Positions 1-7,512 of a stretch of 27,709 nt of DNA are shown here, in pieces (position 1 is the stretch's first letter; each line of letters opens with the position of its first letter). This DNA comes from an uncultured Nitrososphaera sp. GTDB taxonomy: Archaea > Thermoproteota > Nitrososphaeria > Nitrososphaerales > Nitrososphaeraceae. The DNA lies in the NCBI GenBank assembly GCA_946480575.1, contig CAMLKF010000022.1, positions 1 to 27,709 on the forward strand. Direction: 5' to 3'. Under the pieces are notes generated by a model, which worked only from the letters and a program-made list of their open reading frames with translations, was not told the DNA's origin and ran no database searches. The position numbers and the translations under genes are program-made.

Positions 1-168
1 CAAATATGGCAGCATGGTTCTGTGTCAGCATTGACGCAATATTGTGGAGCGCACTGACATTCTGCACATTTGATTATAACATCGACTTTAGAATATAGAG
101 ATTTTTAGGTATTAAAACCTGAGCATTATCGCAAAATCGCTTGCGCTAGGTTGCAATTATTATCGTTG
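1..168. other. Left edge, no gene recognised
   Basis: This is AT-rich sequence downstream of the methyltransferase gene. No start-to-stop reading frame of useful length is visible on either strand. One forward frame runs from base 1 to a TGA near base 57 and could be the tail of a gene outside the window, but 18 codons are too few to support it. A short AGGT/ACCT inverted repeat near 108-121 is too weak to call. Confidence 0.4.
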
Positions 169-789
169 CTAACTTTTCCTTGAAGATACCAGATAAAGCG
201 TGACAGGTTCTTCATATTCTTCTTTTATCCACAGGATCTCAAAACCCCGCGCCAATTCTCGTATTTCTTGCTCTGCAAAGAACCTCACCTGAAATGCGTT
301 TATGTCGTATATGCCACCATCATCCACCTTTGTTCCTTTGCCGTAGGATTGGTCATTGTGATTTCTGACTGAAAAGAAGTTAAACCCCTTCGGCTTCAGC
401 ACCCTTCTTATCTCTGAAAATATGAATCGCAGCTCGTCTAGTGAAAAGCGCATGTTGAGAAGCATGTGCGAATAGACGGCATCAAAATAGCCCTTTGGGA
501 ACAGGAGTGGCTTCTTGACATCAAAGACCTGTGCATTTATCACAAGCTTTTTTTCCTTCGCTTGCCTGTTCAATATCTCAACGCCGACAGCAGAATAGTC
601 TAACGCTTCAACTTCAATTCCATTTGAAGCAAAGAACATAGAGTCTCTGCCATGACCCGCGCCGAGCTCAAGCACCTTCTTTATGTTATTCAGTTTCATG
701 TGATTGTAGCAGAGCATCGCAAAGTTGCTAGGCTCCTCCCCAAAGAAGCTATTATCAGACGCATAGACCTTGTTCCAGACCTCACTCAT
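169..789 (-). CDS. Class I SAM-dependent methyltransferase
   Basis: Predicted 206-residue soluble methyltransferase with a Rossmann fold. Motif I is visible as VLELGAGHGRD (about residues 39-49), followed by the acidic end of beta-2 (EALDYS, about 61-66) and a post-motif region FDAVYSHMLLN typical of the TehB/UbiE-like class. The substrate cannot be read from the sequence. I chose the ATG at 789 because it gives a conventional N-terminus and overlaps the stop of the upstream rhodanese gene by 8 bases, which suggests translational coupling. A longer frame reaches 849 but lies wholly inside the rhodanese gene. Its company with a rhodanese and a small cysteine protein hints at sulfur or electrophile chemistry, but that is inference. 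Fold assignment is firm; function is open. Confidence 0.85.
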   Translation of the reverse strand: MSEVWNKVYASDNSFFGEEPSNFAMLCYNHMKLNNIKKVLELGAGHGRDSMFFASNGIEVEALDYSAVGVEILNRQAKEKKLVINAQVFDVKKPLLFPKGYFDAVYSHMLLNMRFSLDELRFIFSEIRRVLKPKGFNFFSVRNHNDQSYGKGTKVDDGGIYDINAFQVRFFAEQEIRELARGFEILWIKEEYEEPVTLYLVSSRKS

Positions 790-1132
790 TGGCGCTGCTG
801 CCCCTTTTCTTTTCGTTCTCCTTCCAAGCAGAATAATAGCCGCCCTCAATAGTCATAGCCTTGAACCCTTTCTTGACAAGCTCATCAGCGCCAATGTTTC
901 CTCTGTAGCCACCATTGCAATAAGTGACAATCGTCTTATCCTTTAAATCGTCTAATGCCCCTTGTCGCGCCTTTCTGATCAGTTGCCCGAGAGGAATGCT
1001 TGTCGCGCCATCTATCTTGCCACCTTCCTCAAGCTCATCGACTTCTCTCACATCGATAAGGACGAAACCGTCCTTTCTCTCTGTGAGCTCTCTAGCAGTG
1101 ATTTTGTCTGCCATGCTATTGCTATTAGTCAT
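782..1132 (-). CDS. Single-domain rhodanese-like sulfurtransferase
   Basis: A 116-residue single rhodanese domain. It has the CH2A-like start (VLIDVRE, about 24-30), the DGATSIPLGQL segment (41-51) and an active-site loop with the catalytic cysteine C72 in YCNGGYRG, followed by ADELVKKGF and the EGGYYSAW end. Rhodaneses carry sulfur as a cysteine persulfide; this single-domain type is common in sulfur transfer and stress contexts. The ATG at 1132 fits, with M7 (1114) as an alternative start. The stop overlaps the methyltransferase start by 8 bases, and the preceding small gene ends only 2 bases upstream of this start. The three genes therefore probably form one operon. The physiological sulfur acceptor is unknown. 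Confidence 0.9.
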   Translation of the reverse strand: MTNSNSMADKITARELTERKDGFVLIDVREVDELEEGGKIDGATSIPLGQLIRKARQGALDDLKDKTIVTYCNGGYRGNIGADELVKKGFKAMTIEGGYYSAWKENEKKRGSSANE

Positions 1133-1134
1133 GC

Positions 1135-1287
1135 TTAGTTATTATTTGAACAATGCTGTATCAAGCAGTTATCTCTCTGCAGCTTGCCAGTTGAAACTGT
1201 GGCGCTGGCAATTGCCTCGTCGTACATACAGGTCTTGATTTCTCGGAGCTCCAAATCGCATCTATCGCCGCCAAGTTTGGCATGCAT
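1135..1287 (-). CDS. Small cysteine-containing protein upstream of rhodanese
   Basis: A 50-residue frame starting MHAKLGGDRC and ending in a run of asparagines. It contains four cysteines (C10, C20, C41, C46) and a coding-like mix of charged residues. I do not recognise the family. The evidence for translation is context: its stop lies 2 bases before the rhodanese ATG on the same strand, and a TATA-like GATTATTACC on the minus strand is centred about 27 bases upstream of the ATG, as expected for a leaderless archaeal message. A longer frame to 1401 would run through that promoter and is less likely. The alternative is a 5' leader of the rhodanese operon with no protein product. Confidence 0.4.
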   Translation of the reverse strand: MHAKLGGDRCDLELREIKTCMYDEAIASATVSTGKLQRDNCLIQHCSNNN

Positions 1288-1392
1288 GCTATCGATGTTA
1301 TTTCTGGCGGTAATAATCAGAAAGTAGGCAAAAAACGTCTTGTATACCAACAAGTTAGTATTACTGGATGTACACTTATCAAAAACACTGAA

Positions 1393-1554
1393 ATGGTCCA
1401 AGCATCATTTTTCTATTTTGTCGGCGGGCTCGTCCTGCTAGTGCTGGTTTTTGCGCTCTACATCTTTCCGTATGTCATCTGCCCGGCGATCCCTGAAGAC
1501 CCGCAGGCAGACCCCAAGGACCCCATCAGAGGGTTCTGCTCAGTTTTCAGATGA
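1393..1554 (+). CDS. Small single-pass membrane protein
   Basis: A 53-residue frame starting MVQASFFYFVGG. It has one hydrophobic segment (about residues 5-28, rich in V, L and F) followed by a short proline- and aspartate-rich tail with two cysteines. This is the build of a one-pass membrane miniprotein with the tail outside the hydrophobic core. A longer frame begins at 1282, but its first 37 residues overlap the divergent promoter and look non-coding. A weak AT-rich element (GTTAGTATTAC) is centred about 30 bases upstream. No family recognised. Confidence 0.45.
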   Translation: MVQASFFYFVGGLVLLVLVFALYIFPYVICPAIPEDPQADPKDPIRGFCSVFR

Positions 1555-1638
1555 TGTGTGTATAGATGAGATCTAGTGCAAGATGCTAAGAGGGAATCCC
1601 ATTTTAATGAATCCTTAGCGATCTTGCTATATGTGTCC

Positions 1639-1951
1639 CTTAGAACAAATGCAAGTCTCAACTACTTTTTGGTACTGAACGCAATTGCAAGGGGATTCAA
1701 AACCGTTGACAAGATTGCAAAAGTAACTAGGCTGGGCGAAAACGAAGTCGAGTAATCATAAATGACTTGATCGCACAGCGGCTGATCTCATAGGTAAAGA
1801 AGAGCCTTCTGTGAAAAAAATTGAGGGTGTAACGAGCATCAGCCACACAAGCATGCATACAGCTATCGAGCACCAAAAAGCAAAAGAGCCACGGATCGGC
1901 CGGGATGCTGATAGCAGCGTAGAGACATTAGCTTCTGTGCAGCCGCTTTAG
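1639..1951 (+). pseudogene. Frameshifted winged-helix-like relic
   Basis: Three successive forward frames join into one protein-like sequence. Frame one gives LRTNASLNYFLVLNAIARGF and then KTVDKIAKVTRLGENEVE before TAA at 1753. Frame two resumes at about 1752 with VIINDLIAQRLIS, ending at TAG 1791. Frame three resumes at about 1790 with IGKEEPSVKKIEGVTSI and runs to TAG 1949-1951. The pattern (helix, then KTVDKIAK, then a second helix ending QRLI) resembles the helix-turn-helix part of a lineage-specific family in these archaea; that resemblance is from memory. Two frame changes in 110 bases indicate a decayed gene or remnant. The start is not preserved. Confidence 0.5.
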
Positions 1952-2108
1952 CGAGGACACCAAGTCTGATTCAACGCATCGATCTCGACCACCGGCTTCT
2001 CATCCACATCTCGATTCAGATTGTGATCTTAGCTGTCTCATGCGGCTTGAGCTTCTCCAAGAACGCGCCCAATATAATGCCAAGCAGCACAGTAAAGGAT
2101 ATGCTCAT
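1948..2108 (-). pseudogene. Possible broken small membrane protein gene
   Basis: On the minus strand an ATG at 2108 opens 30 residues with a hydrophobic N-terminus (MSISFTVLLGIILGAFLEKL), ending at TGA 2016-2018. Just before the stop, the neighbouring frame continues as HNLNRDVDEKPVVEIDALNQ to a TAA at 1948-1950. The simplest reading is a small one-pass membrane protein gene with one frameshift, convergent with the relic next to it. Low-complexity coincidence is possible; the family is not recognised. Confidence 0.25.
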
Positions 2109-2252
2109 TTAAGATGCCTTCGCGCATCCACTTAAAAAAGCGGGAAATTGTTAATGAGAGCAATTTTAATAGGCTTTTATAAAATTATTACAAAAATTCA
2201 AGGTAACTGCTCGTTTTTAGATAAACCAATAACTCCGCTTATTAAATGGTGG

Positions 2253-2266
2253 GTTAAATTAATTAA
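2253..2266 (+). promoter_or_regulatory. Candidate TATA element for the DUF373 gene
   Basis: An AT-rich TTAAATTAATTAA-like element is centred near 2260. Transcription would begin about 26 bases downstream (near 2286), giving a leader of about 16 bases before the ATG at 2302. The flanking stretch from 2109 to 2301 holds no gene that I can see and is AT-rich throughout, so the exact box is uncertain. Confidence 0.35.
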
Positions 2267-2301
2267 CAGGTAAACAATTCTGTAAAGTACTGACAGCCAA
2301 G

Positions 2302-3471
2302 ATGCCGTCGACGCACCCGGTAGACTTTGAAAAGAGCCCCTCTAAAGGCTCAGGCCCCTCAAAGGAATCTGCGCACAGCAAGGTTCTGGTGTTGTGCATA
2401 GATAGGGACGATGACATCGGCTCAAAGGGCGGCATCGAGACACCGATTGTTGGCCGCGACGCGTGTATCAACGCCGGCATGAGGCTTGCAATTGAGGATC
2501 CGGAGGACGCCGACTCGAACGCGATTTTTGGCGCCGTAAAAACATATGAGGAGCTTGTGAGCAAGGGCTACACCGCAGAAGTCGCTGTCGTTGCCGGCAA
2601 GTTCAACAGGGGCGTCGAGGCGGACGAAAAGATAAGTCTTGAAGTGAAGAGCATCCTTGAGAAATACCAAGCGGACGGCGCAGTCATTGTGTCAGACGGG
2701 GAGGATGACGAGACGGTCTTGCCAGTGATACAGTCAAGGGTGCCAGTGATTTCCGTGCAGCGCATCATTATCAGGCATAGCAGAAGCGTCGAGTACTCGT
2801 ACGCAGTTATTGGCCGCTACCTGAAGATGCTTGCTTACGATCCCCAGTATTCCAAGTTCTTCCTTGGCGTCCCCGGAGTGCTGCTTGCAGCAGGCGCACT
2901 GGCAGTCGTGTTTGATGCCACCAAGTGGCTCACCGCCATTGTGCTTGCGGTCCTTGGAGGCGCGTTTATTGTCAGAGCATTTGACGTCGACAAGGCGCTA
3001 AGCTCGCTTGGCAGGCTGACGCCTACCAGCTTTATCAGGATATTCTCGATAATAGCCGGAGTCCTCATAATCTTGGCGTCCATAGCAAATGGCATCTCTA
3101 GCATACCTCCCGAGATGCTCAGGCCGGGCATGAGCGCGCTTGACATATTGGGCAACAGAGTGATCGTTGGAAGCTTTGCCACTGGCACAATAACCCTATT
3201 GTGGATAGGCATCGCTACCATCCTTACAGGGGCACTCTTGAGCAACTGGTTCAAGGGGAGCGTCAGGGCGATGTCAGACATCTTGCGTCTTGCAGTGATC
3301 GCGCTACTCTACATCCCGGTGCTCCAGTTCACGTCCGTGCTCACCGAAGGTACGAACCCGTTCACCCTGATCTCGTCGCTCCTGATAGGCCTTGCAGTGT
3401 CTCTGGTAGCTGCCGCGTTCCTGTTCCAGTACTACAGGAACAAGAAAGGTGGCGAAGTCCTGAAACGCTAA
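2302..3471 (+). CDS. DUF373 family archaeal membrane protein
   Basis: A 389-residue protein of the archaeal DUF373 family. The N-terminal half is a soluble alpha/beta domain (about 27-160) with VLVLCIDRDDDIG, TPIVGRDAC and VIVSDGEDDETVLPVIQSR, the landmarks I associate with this family. The C-terminal half (about 187-376) has roughly six hydrophobic segments ending in a basic tail, so the protein is an integral membrane protein. The biochemical role is unknown. A disordered K/S/P-rich stretch of about 25 residues precedes the domain; no closer internal start is obvious. The gene ends in four consecutive in-frame TAA codons (3469-3480). Confidence 0.85.
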   Translation: MPSTHPVDFEKSPSKGSGPSKESAHSKVLVLCIDRDDDIGSKGGIETPIVGRDACINAGMRLAIEDPEDADSNAIFGAVKTYEELVSKGYTAEVAVVAGKFNRGVEADEKISLEVKSILEKYQADGAVIVSDGEDDETVLPVIQSRVPVISVQRIIIRHSRSVEYSYAVIGRYLKMLAYDPQYSKFFLGVPGVLLAAGALAVVFDATKWLTAIVLAVLGGAFIVRAFDVDKALSSLGRLTPTSFIRIFSIIAGVLIILASIANGISSIPPEMLRPGMSALDILGNRVIVGSFATGTITLLWIGIATILTGALLSNWFKGSVRAMSDILRLAVIALLYIPVLQFTSVLTEGTNPFTLISSLLIGLAVSLVAAAFLFQYYRNKKGGEVLKR

Positions 3472-3480
3472 TAATAATAA
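3469..3480 (+). repeat. Four tandem in-frame TAA stop codons
   Basis: The DUF373 coding frame ends CGC TAA TAA TAA TAA. Directly read from the sequence. It is either a trinucleotide microsatellite at the gene end or selected read-through protection. Confidence 0.85.
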
Positions 3481-3513
3481 TGTAAAGGTCGCTCCTAACC
3501 AGGCGCATAATAT

Positions 3514-3687
3514 ATGCCACAGCACGGCGACTTTGACTCGCAACAGCAAAAGTGGTACTGCAGCTACTGGATGATGCAGGAAGAATGGCTCGACATCCAC
3601 GACTATGTGCCCATACTGCAGCAAAAAGAAGGAGAAGAAGAGCAGCAGGCGGACGAAGAAGACAACAATAATGATGATGAAGTCTGA
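3514..3687 (+). CDS. Small acidic protein, 57 residues
   Basis: A 57-residue frame with an aromatic N-terminal half (QQQKWYCSYWMMQEEWLDIH, about 11-30) and a glutamate/aspartate/asparagine tail (about 38-57). The compositional split (Trp/Tyr-rich head, polyacidic tail) is unlike a random frame, and the codons avoid stops across a region that would otherwise be an unexplained gap of 250 bases. ATAATAT immediately precedes the ATG. No family is recognised. Two antisense frames of over 100 residues overlap it but consist of low-complexity F/V/L translations of the same repeats. The function could be protein binding or nucleic-acid mimicry, but nothing proves it. Confidence 0.5.
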   Translation: MPQHGDFDSQQQKWYCSYWMMQEEWLDIHDYVPILQQKEGEEEQQADEEDNNNDDEV

Positions 3688-3730
3688 AACTACAAAAAAA
3701 CTTACAAAGAACCACATTAATCTGTAGACA

Positions 3731-4162
3731 TTGGCAGACGAGCGGTCAGCCGGCGCAGTAGTCTTTTACATGGAAGGCGCAGAGCCGGAATACCTTCTTT
3801 TGCACTATACCGCAGATCACTGGGACTTTCCAAAGGGCAACATCGAAGCCGGCGAGGCCGAAAAGCAGGCGGCCATCCGAGAGATCCAGGAAGAGACCGG
3901 CATCAGCGACATCGAATTCATCGACGGCTTTAGGATGAAAATAGAATACCGCTACCGGTACAGCAAGAGGCTTGTCCAGAAAGAGGTAGTGCTCTTTCTT
4001 GCCCGTACCCACACAAGGCAGGTCACGCTTTCGCGCGAGCACATCGGCTTTGCATGGAGGAACTATCAGGACGCGATGCGGCAGCTGACGTACAGAAACG
4101 CCAAGAACATTCTCGGCGCTGCAAAAGAGTTCCTGAGCAAGCACTCATTTGCCTATCGCTAA
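3731..4162 (+). CDS. Nudix hydrolase (Ap4A-hydrolase-like)
   Basis: A 143-residue single-domain Nudix protein. The Nudix box is complete: G37 begins GNIEAGE, and it continues as AAIREIQEETGI (about 48-59), giving the GX5EX7REUXEEXGU signature with the metal-binding glutamates. WDFPKGN before the box and the small size resemble diadenosine tetraphosphate hydrolases, which clear dinucleoside polyphosphates; other nucleoside diphosphate-X substrates cannot be excluded. The start is TTG at 3731 with an AT-rich CTTACAAAG about 27 bases upstream, consistent with a leaderless start. Its last 18 bases overlap the end of pyrF on the opposite strand. Confidence 0.88.
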   Translation: MADERSAGAVVFYMEGAEPEYLLLHYTADHWDFPKGNIEAGEAEKQAAIREIQEETGISDIEFIDGFRMKIEYRYRYSKRLVQKEVVLFLARTHTRQVTLSREHIGFAWRNYQDAMRQLTYRNAKNILGAAKEFLSKHSFAYR

Positions 4163-4888
4163 TGATATCCTGCTCTGAATATCCCTTGCAACTTTTGCGG
4201 GCTGTCCTGACTCGACTATTGACCTGCCGATTATCAAATAGTCGGCGCCGCTCTTGATTGTCTTCTCTACGTCACCCCCCTGCGCGCCTATGCCCGGCGA
4301 GTAAATTGGCATCTTTTTTTTCTTTGACATCTTTTTCAGGATGTCAAGCTGGGTTGCCCCGACCACCACGCCATCAGCCCCCGCATAGGTTGCCCTGTCA
4401 AGGAATATTTTGTACATCTGTTTTTTGCCTGACACCTTCAGGCCGTAGCCTTCGGCTGCCTCCGGGTGGCTCATGTAGACAAGCGCAATGACGCCGGCGT
4501 CTGCTTTGTGAGCCTTTTGCACAAGCGCCGACAGTGCGCCCTTGCCCATGAAGGGGTTTGCAATCGCGGCATCAAAGCCCATCCTCGTAAGATGGTCGGC
4601 TGCAACCCCATTGGTGTTTTCGATGTCGTTGAGCTTGATGTCTGCAATCGACTGTAGGCCAAAAGAATGTGCGAGCCGGTTTACCTGCGATATTTCAGTC
4701 GCCGACAGCGGCAGGATAAGGTGAAAGTTCATCTTTACCGCGCAGACGTGCTGCTCCGCCGCGCTAATCGTCTTTTCTGCAAATTCCTGCAAATCCGGCC
4801 TGTTCGCCGGCGGGTCGAGTGCAAGCACTATCCTACTCTTTTTTCCAGAAGCCGCGCGGGCGATTCTTTCGAAAAAGGAGCTAGTCAT
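4145..4888 (-). CDS. pyrF: Orotidine 5'-phosphate decarboxylase
   Basis: A 247-residue TIM barrel that decarboxylates OMP to UMP, the last step of de novo pyrimidine synthesis. Visible landmarks are ALDP (23-26), a lysine K52 after beta-2, the catalytic DIKLNDI (83-89, the DxKxxD tetrad), SPGIGAQGGD (197-206, phosphate-gripping loop) and GRSI (221-224). The length is a little above the short archaeal forms (about 210-230). The ATG overlaps the preceding gene's stop by 8 bases, so the two are probably translated together. Its 3' end overlaps the Nudix gene by 18 bases in convergent orientation. Confidence 0.93.
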   Translation of the reverse strand: MTSSFFERIARAASGKKSRIVLALDPPANRPDLQEFAEKTISAAEQHVCAVKMNFHLILPLSATEISQVNRLAHSFGLQSIADIKLNDIENTNGVAADHLTRMGFDAAIANPFMGKGALSALVQKAHKADAGVIALVYMSHPEAAEGYGLKVSGKKQMYKIFLDRATYAGADGVVVGATQLDILKKMSKKKKMPIYSPGIGAQGGDVEKTIKSGADYLIIGRSIVESGQPAKVARDIQSRISLAIGK

Positions 4889-5576
4889 AGGTCTTTACCA
4901 GCGGGTGTTCCGCTGCCAGCCTTATTACCTTGAGGTAGATGTAGCCGTGCTCGTCCGGCCTCGAGGAAAACACCGGCTTTTCGGCTTTCATGCTGGAGTA
5001 GCGCAGGAACGGCTCCTTCGGCTCCTCCTCGCCATCAAGTGCCACATAGTAAAAGTACGATACCGTTTCGTTGTCATTTGCGCTCATGGGCGCGCCAAGG
5101 ACGACCCTGCCTTCCCACTGCTGTTTGAACATAAAGAGCGGGAGCGGCGGCTCGTCATAGATAGTCTTGTAGGCTGCCACCTTGGCGAGGCTGGCTAGGT
5201 CCTTCAGCTTGATAACGGTATAGCCAGATCTCTTGTCCACTCTTGCCGACCTTGCAAGCCTCTGCGGTAATTTTTCGACATTCAGGATCGGCGAGTAGAC
5301 AAAGGTGGGGTTGCCCACAGAGTCGGCAAGCAGCACTTCCTCAATGCCGCTCGTTATCCTGTAGGCAAGGTACTGCCCGCTGCTGTCTGCCGCTTCGTTC
5401 TTTGCAAAGTAAATGACCGGCCTCCCGTTGATAATGTCGGTCTGGACGGCAAGCACGTTTTCCTTGCTAAAGACGAATGAAAATGCCGGCGGAGGCGTAC
5501 GCTCGAGCGCGCATACCAGCCTGCCAAAGTCCTTCAGGCCTGCAAGCGCAATGTAGCAAGGAGCCTTGAGCGGCAA
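4881..5576 (-). CDS. Conserved hypothetical protein upstream of pyrF
   Basis: A 231-residue soluble protein of unrecognised family. It has alternating beta-rich segments (FSFVFSKENVLAVQTDII, VIYFAKN, YLAYRITSGIEEVLL) and a C-terminus ending AEHPLVKTYD; there is no signal peptide or membrane segment. The start is TTG at 5576: a TATA-like ACTTTAATAACG on this strand is centred near 5604, 27-28 bases upstream, which makes TTG the first transcribed codon. The gene is directly coupled to pyrF by an 8-base overlap, which suggests but does not prove a link to pyrimidine metabolism. Confidence 0.7.
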   Translation of the reverse strand: MPLKAPCYIALAGLKDFGRLVCALERTPPPAFSFVFSKENVLAVQTDIINGRPVIYFAKNEAADSSGQYLAYRITSGIEEVLLADSVGNPTFVYSPILNVEKLPQRLARSARVDKRSGYTVIKLKDLASLAKVAAYKTIYDEPPLPLFMFKQQWEGRVVLGAPMSANDNETVSYFYYVALDGEEEPKEPFLRYSSMKAEKPVFSSRPDEHGYIYLKVIRLAAEHPLVKTYD

Positions 5577-5600
5577 TTCGCAATATTGACTATGGCTACG

Positions 5601-5609
5601 TTATTAAAG
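5601..5609. promoter_or_regulatory. Shared bidirectional TATA element
   Basis: TTATTAAAG on the plus strand reads CTTTAATAA on the minus strand, so it looks like a TATA box in both directions. About 27 bases to the left lies TTG 5576 of the minus-strand gene; about 26 bases to the right lies TTG 5631 of the plus-strand gene. Both starts are therefore placed as leaderless. This is inference from spacing only. Confidence 0.5.
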
Positions 5610-5630
5610 TCATCCGTCGGCGATAAGGCA

Positions 5631-5969
5631 TTGGGCGGGAAGCTGGACGAGCTGGTGGGGCAGGCCAAGGCAATTGTTGCTGCTGCCGCTGCTGCAGGTG
5701 ATCCGGATAGGGCGTCGCTCTGGCGCGCCTACATCGCGCTGGAATACGCTATCCTTGACCTAAAGCTGCGGCATCGCCTTGAAGGCGAGGAGCCTCCAAA
5801 AAAGCCAGCAAAAAAAGCAGTCAGCATTGCGGAAGCAAGGTCGATGCTTGATCGAATCGACCTTTCAGCAGCAGACAGCAAAAAGCTGCTTTATGACCTG
5901 CGATCCTGCAGGGATATCATCAAGGCGCTTGTCGCCGGCTACGACGACCGGCGGTCGACCAAGTCGTAG
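5631..5969 (+). CDS. Small hypothetical helical protein
   Basis: A 112-residue protein (from TTG 5631) with an alanine-rich helix (AKAIVAAAAAAGDPDRA), SLWRAYIALEYAILDLKLRH, a lysine/proline linker (EEPPKKPAKKA) and a C-terminal helical part SIAEARSMLDRIDLSAADSK. It looks like a soluble all-helical protein; no family is recognised. An ATG at 5592 would add 13 residues, but those codons include the AT-rich TTATTAAAG that looks like a promoter box, and there is no TATA-like box about 26 bases before 5592. The 3' end overlaps purA by 31 bases in convergent orientation. Confidence 0.6.
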   Translation: MGGKLDELVGQAKAIVAAAAAAGDPDRASLWRAYIALEYAILDLKLRHRLEGEEPPKKPAKKAVSIAEARSMLDRIDLSAADSKKLLYDLRSCRDIIKALVAGYDDRRSTKS

Positions 5970-6946
5970 AGCTCGGGGCCGGTCCCTATCAGCGTCACCT
6001 TGAGGCCGGTCTCGCCCTCTATTCCCTCGATGAACTTTCTTGCTTCTGCCGGCAGCTTTTCGTATTCGCGCACGCCGGCGCTCTGCGGATATAGGACATC
6101 CATCTTGGTCACTGCAAGCTGCGTCCCGCTGTTTATCCTGATGGCCTTCTTTGCAAGCCCCATGTCAAAGGGCGACGCGCGCCTCTGTCTGCCAGTCACG
6201 CTGCCGTACTCTATCCATCCGCGCTTTTTCGCCTCTTCCTCGCTGAGCTCGTTGTTGAGCGGCCCGCCGCCGACGCGGGTGACGTATGCCTTGAACACGA
6301 CCAGCACGTCGTCCACCCTCTTGGGGCCGATGCCGACGTCGGAGCAAATGCCGGATGCAGTCACGTCCTTTGAAGTGACGAAGGGATAGCCGCCGTGGAA
6401 TAGTGAAAGGTACGTCCCCTGTGTCCCCTCGACTATTATCTGTTCTCCACTGTCAAGGGCGTAGTTGACAGAGTTGCTGACATCTTCAATGTAAAGCGAT
6501 AATTCTGGGACGTCCTTGGCAAGCTTGAGCATTCGAAGGGCCCTGTCAGCGTTTGCTGGGCCAGTCCCGGTGCCGGTGGTGCCCACCTTGCTCTTCAGGT
6601 GGTCCTCGCTCTTGTCCCTGTCAATGTGCGTCTGCTCGATTATGCCGCACTGAGCGTCCACAAAAGTCCTGTCGTCTGCCTGAAACATCGATATTTCATT
6701 CAGCAAAACCTGCGGGTTGACAAGCACGCCAGCACCGATCAGGAGCCTAGTTGTGGGATTTAGTGCAGCGCTTGGCAGCATGCGCACCTTGTACGTCTTG
6801 CCCTCGAAAGTGAACGTGTGGCCTGCATTGGGCCCGACCCCTCCTCTCACCGCAATTGAGGCGCTGTCCTTTTTTGCCAGGTACGCTATAATCTTGCCCT
6901 TACCCTCGTCTCCATAGAACCCGCCGACTGTAATAAGGCACGGCAT
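5939..6946 (-). CDS. purA: Adenylosuccinate synthetase (archaeal short form)
   Basis: A 335-residue GTP-dependent enzyme joining IMP and aspartate to make adenylosuccinate, the first committed step to AMP. It shows the N-terminal GDEGKGK P-loop (12-18), GPNAGHT (38-44), GTTGTGTGPA, EGTQGTYLS and VTKMDVL (guanine-recognition TKxD). It is about 100 residues shorter than the bacterial enzyme, as is usual for the archaeal subgroup. ATG at 6946 is the start; a minus-strand AATAAATATC is centred about 28 bases upstream, consistent with a leaderless message. It is divergent from the next gene and convergent with the one before. Confidence 0.95.
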   Translation of the reverse strand: MPCLITVGGFYGDEGKGKIIAYLAKKDSASIAVRGGVGPNAGHTFTFEGKTYKVRMLPSAALNPTTRLLIGAGVLVNPQVLLNEISMFQADDRTFVDAQCGIIEQTHIDRDKSEDHLKSKVGTTGTGTGPANADRALRMLKLAKDVPELSLYIEDVSNSVNYALDSGEQIIVEGTQGTYLSLFHGGYPFVTSKDVTASGICSDVGIGPKRVDDVLVVFKAYVTRVGGGPLNNELSEEEAKKRGWIEYGSVTGRQRRASPFDMGLAKKAIRINSGTQLAVTKMDVLYPQSAGVREYEKLPAEARKFIEGIEGETGLKVTLIGTGPELYDLVDRRSS

Positions 6947-7002
6947 TTTGGGAATTCTCTCACAATGCGTGATATTTATTCTAATCCTAGTAATGGTTGT
7001 TG

Positions 7003-7016
7003 TTGTTGTTGAGCAA
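7003..7016. repeat. GTT trinucleotide run
   Basis: Tandem GTT/TTG units lie between the divergent purA and the next gene. If translated they would give a poly-valine stretch, which argues against an upstream start for the following gene. Similar runs recur at other gene borders in this window. Confidence 0.7.
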
Positions 7017-7049
7017 CCGAATAAATTCCCCCATCACAGCAATGTGTGC

Positions 7050-7508
7050 GTGAGCAATGCAGCAGCCGGCAACATCATACAGATACTGGCAAACCTGCCG
7101 GACTTTTTGCGCAAGCCGATGCTCCAGAGCCGGCTCAAGGAATTCTTCTACTCTATGAACGACGAGGACAGGCGCGAGACGATAAGCATGGCTCTGTCAG
7201 CTGCGCCAACAATAGAGCCGAACAAGCTCGCGGTGCTCTTTCGGACGTGGCTTGAAGTCCTGTCAGAGTTTGACGCGGACGAGAGGGCGATTATGTTCCG
7301 CACCTATTGCCAGCAGGTTCTTGCAAGCCCGCACTCGGTTGAAAAGCTGGATTTTGCGTCGCTGACTGGCACATTCATGTCGCTGAGCGAAAAGCAGCAG
7401 GAAACCATAATCGACTCGCTCCACGAGGTGCTGTTTGCGCTTCCAAACAGGCAGGCGATACTCAGTTTGATCCCAGAGGCTTCGCAGCGAGCGCTAAAGC
7501 TAAAGTGA
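7050..7508 (+). CDS. Conserved hypothetical protein, helical
   Basis: A soluble, helix-rich protein of about 152 residues starting (M)SNAAAGNIIQILANL from GTG 7050. It carries DEDRRETISMALSAAPTI, LFRTWLEVLSEFDADER and a C-terminal LSLIPEASQRALKLK. I do not recognise a named family, although it has the feel of a conserved thaumarchaeal protein. GTG 7050 is favoured because GAATAAATT is centred near 7022, about 27 bases upstream; GTG 7044 is equally in frame. Earlier starts (TTG 6948, ATG 6993) would add a spurious hydrophobic/poly-valine segment from the GTT run. Function unknown. Confidence 0.65.
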   Translation: MSNAAAGNIIQILANLPDFLRKPMLQSRLKEFFYSMNDEDRRETISMALSAAPTIEPNKLAVLFRTWLEVLSEFDADERAIMFRTYCQQVLASPHSVEKLDFASLTGTFMSLSEKQQETIIDSLHEVLFALPNRQAILSLIPEASQRALKLK

Positions 7509-7512
7509 CTGG

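Noticed and set aside
1282..1392. Longer form of the small membrane protein
   Set aside because: The 37 extra residues overlap the divergent promoter and start codon of the minus-strand gene and have no coding-like character.
3304..3717. Two long minus-strand frames over the end of DUF373 and the small acidic gene
   Set aside because: They translate TAA/AAT and GAA repeats into F/V/L-rich low-complexity sequence and run antisense to a supported gene.
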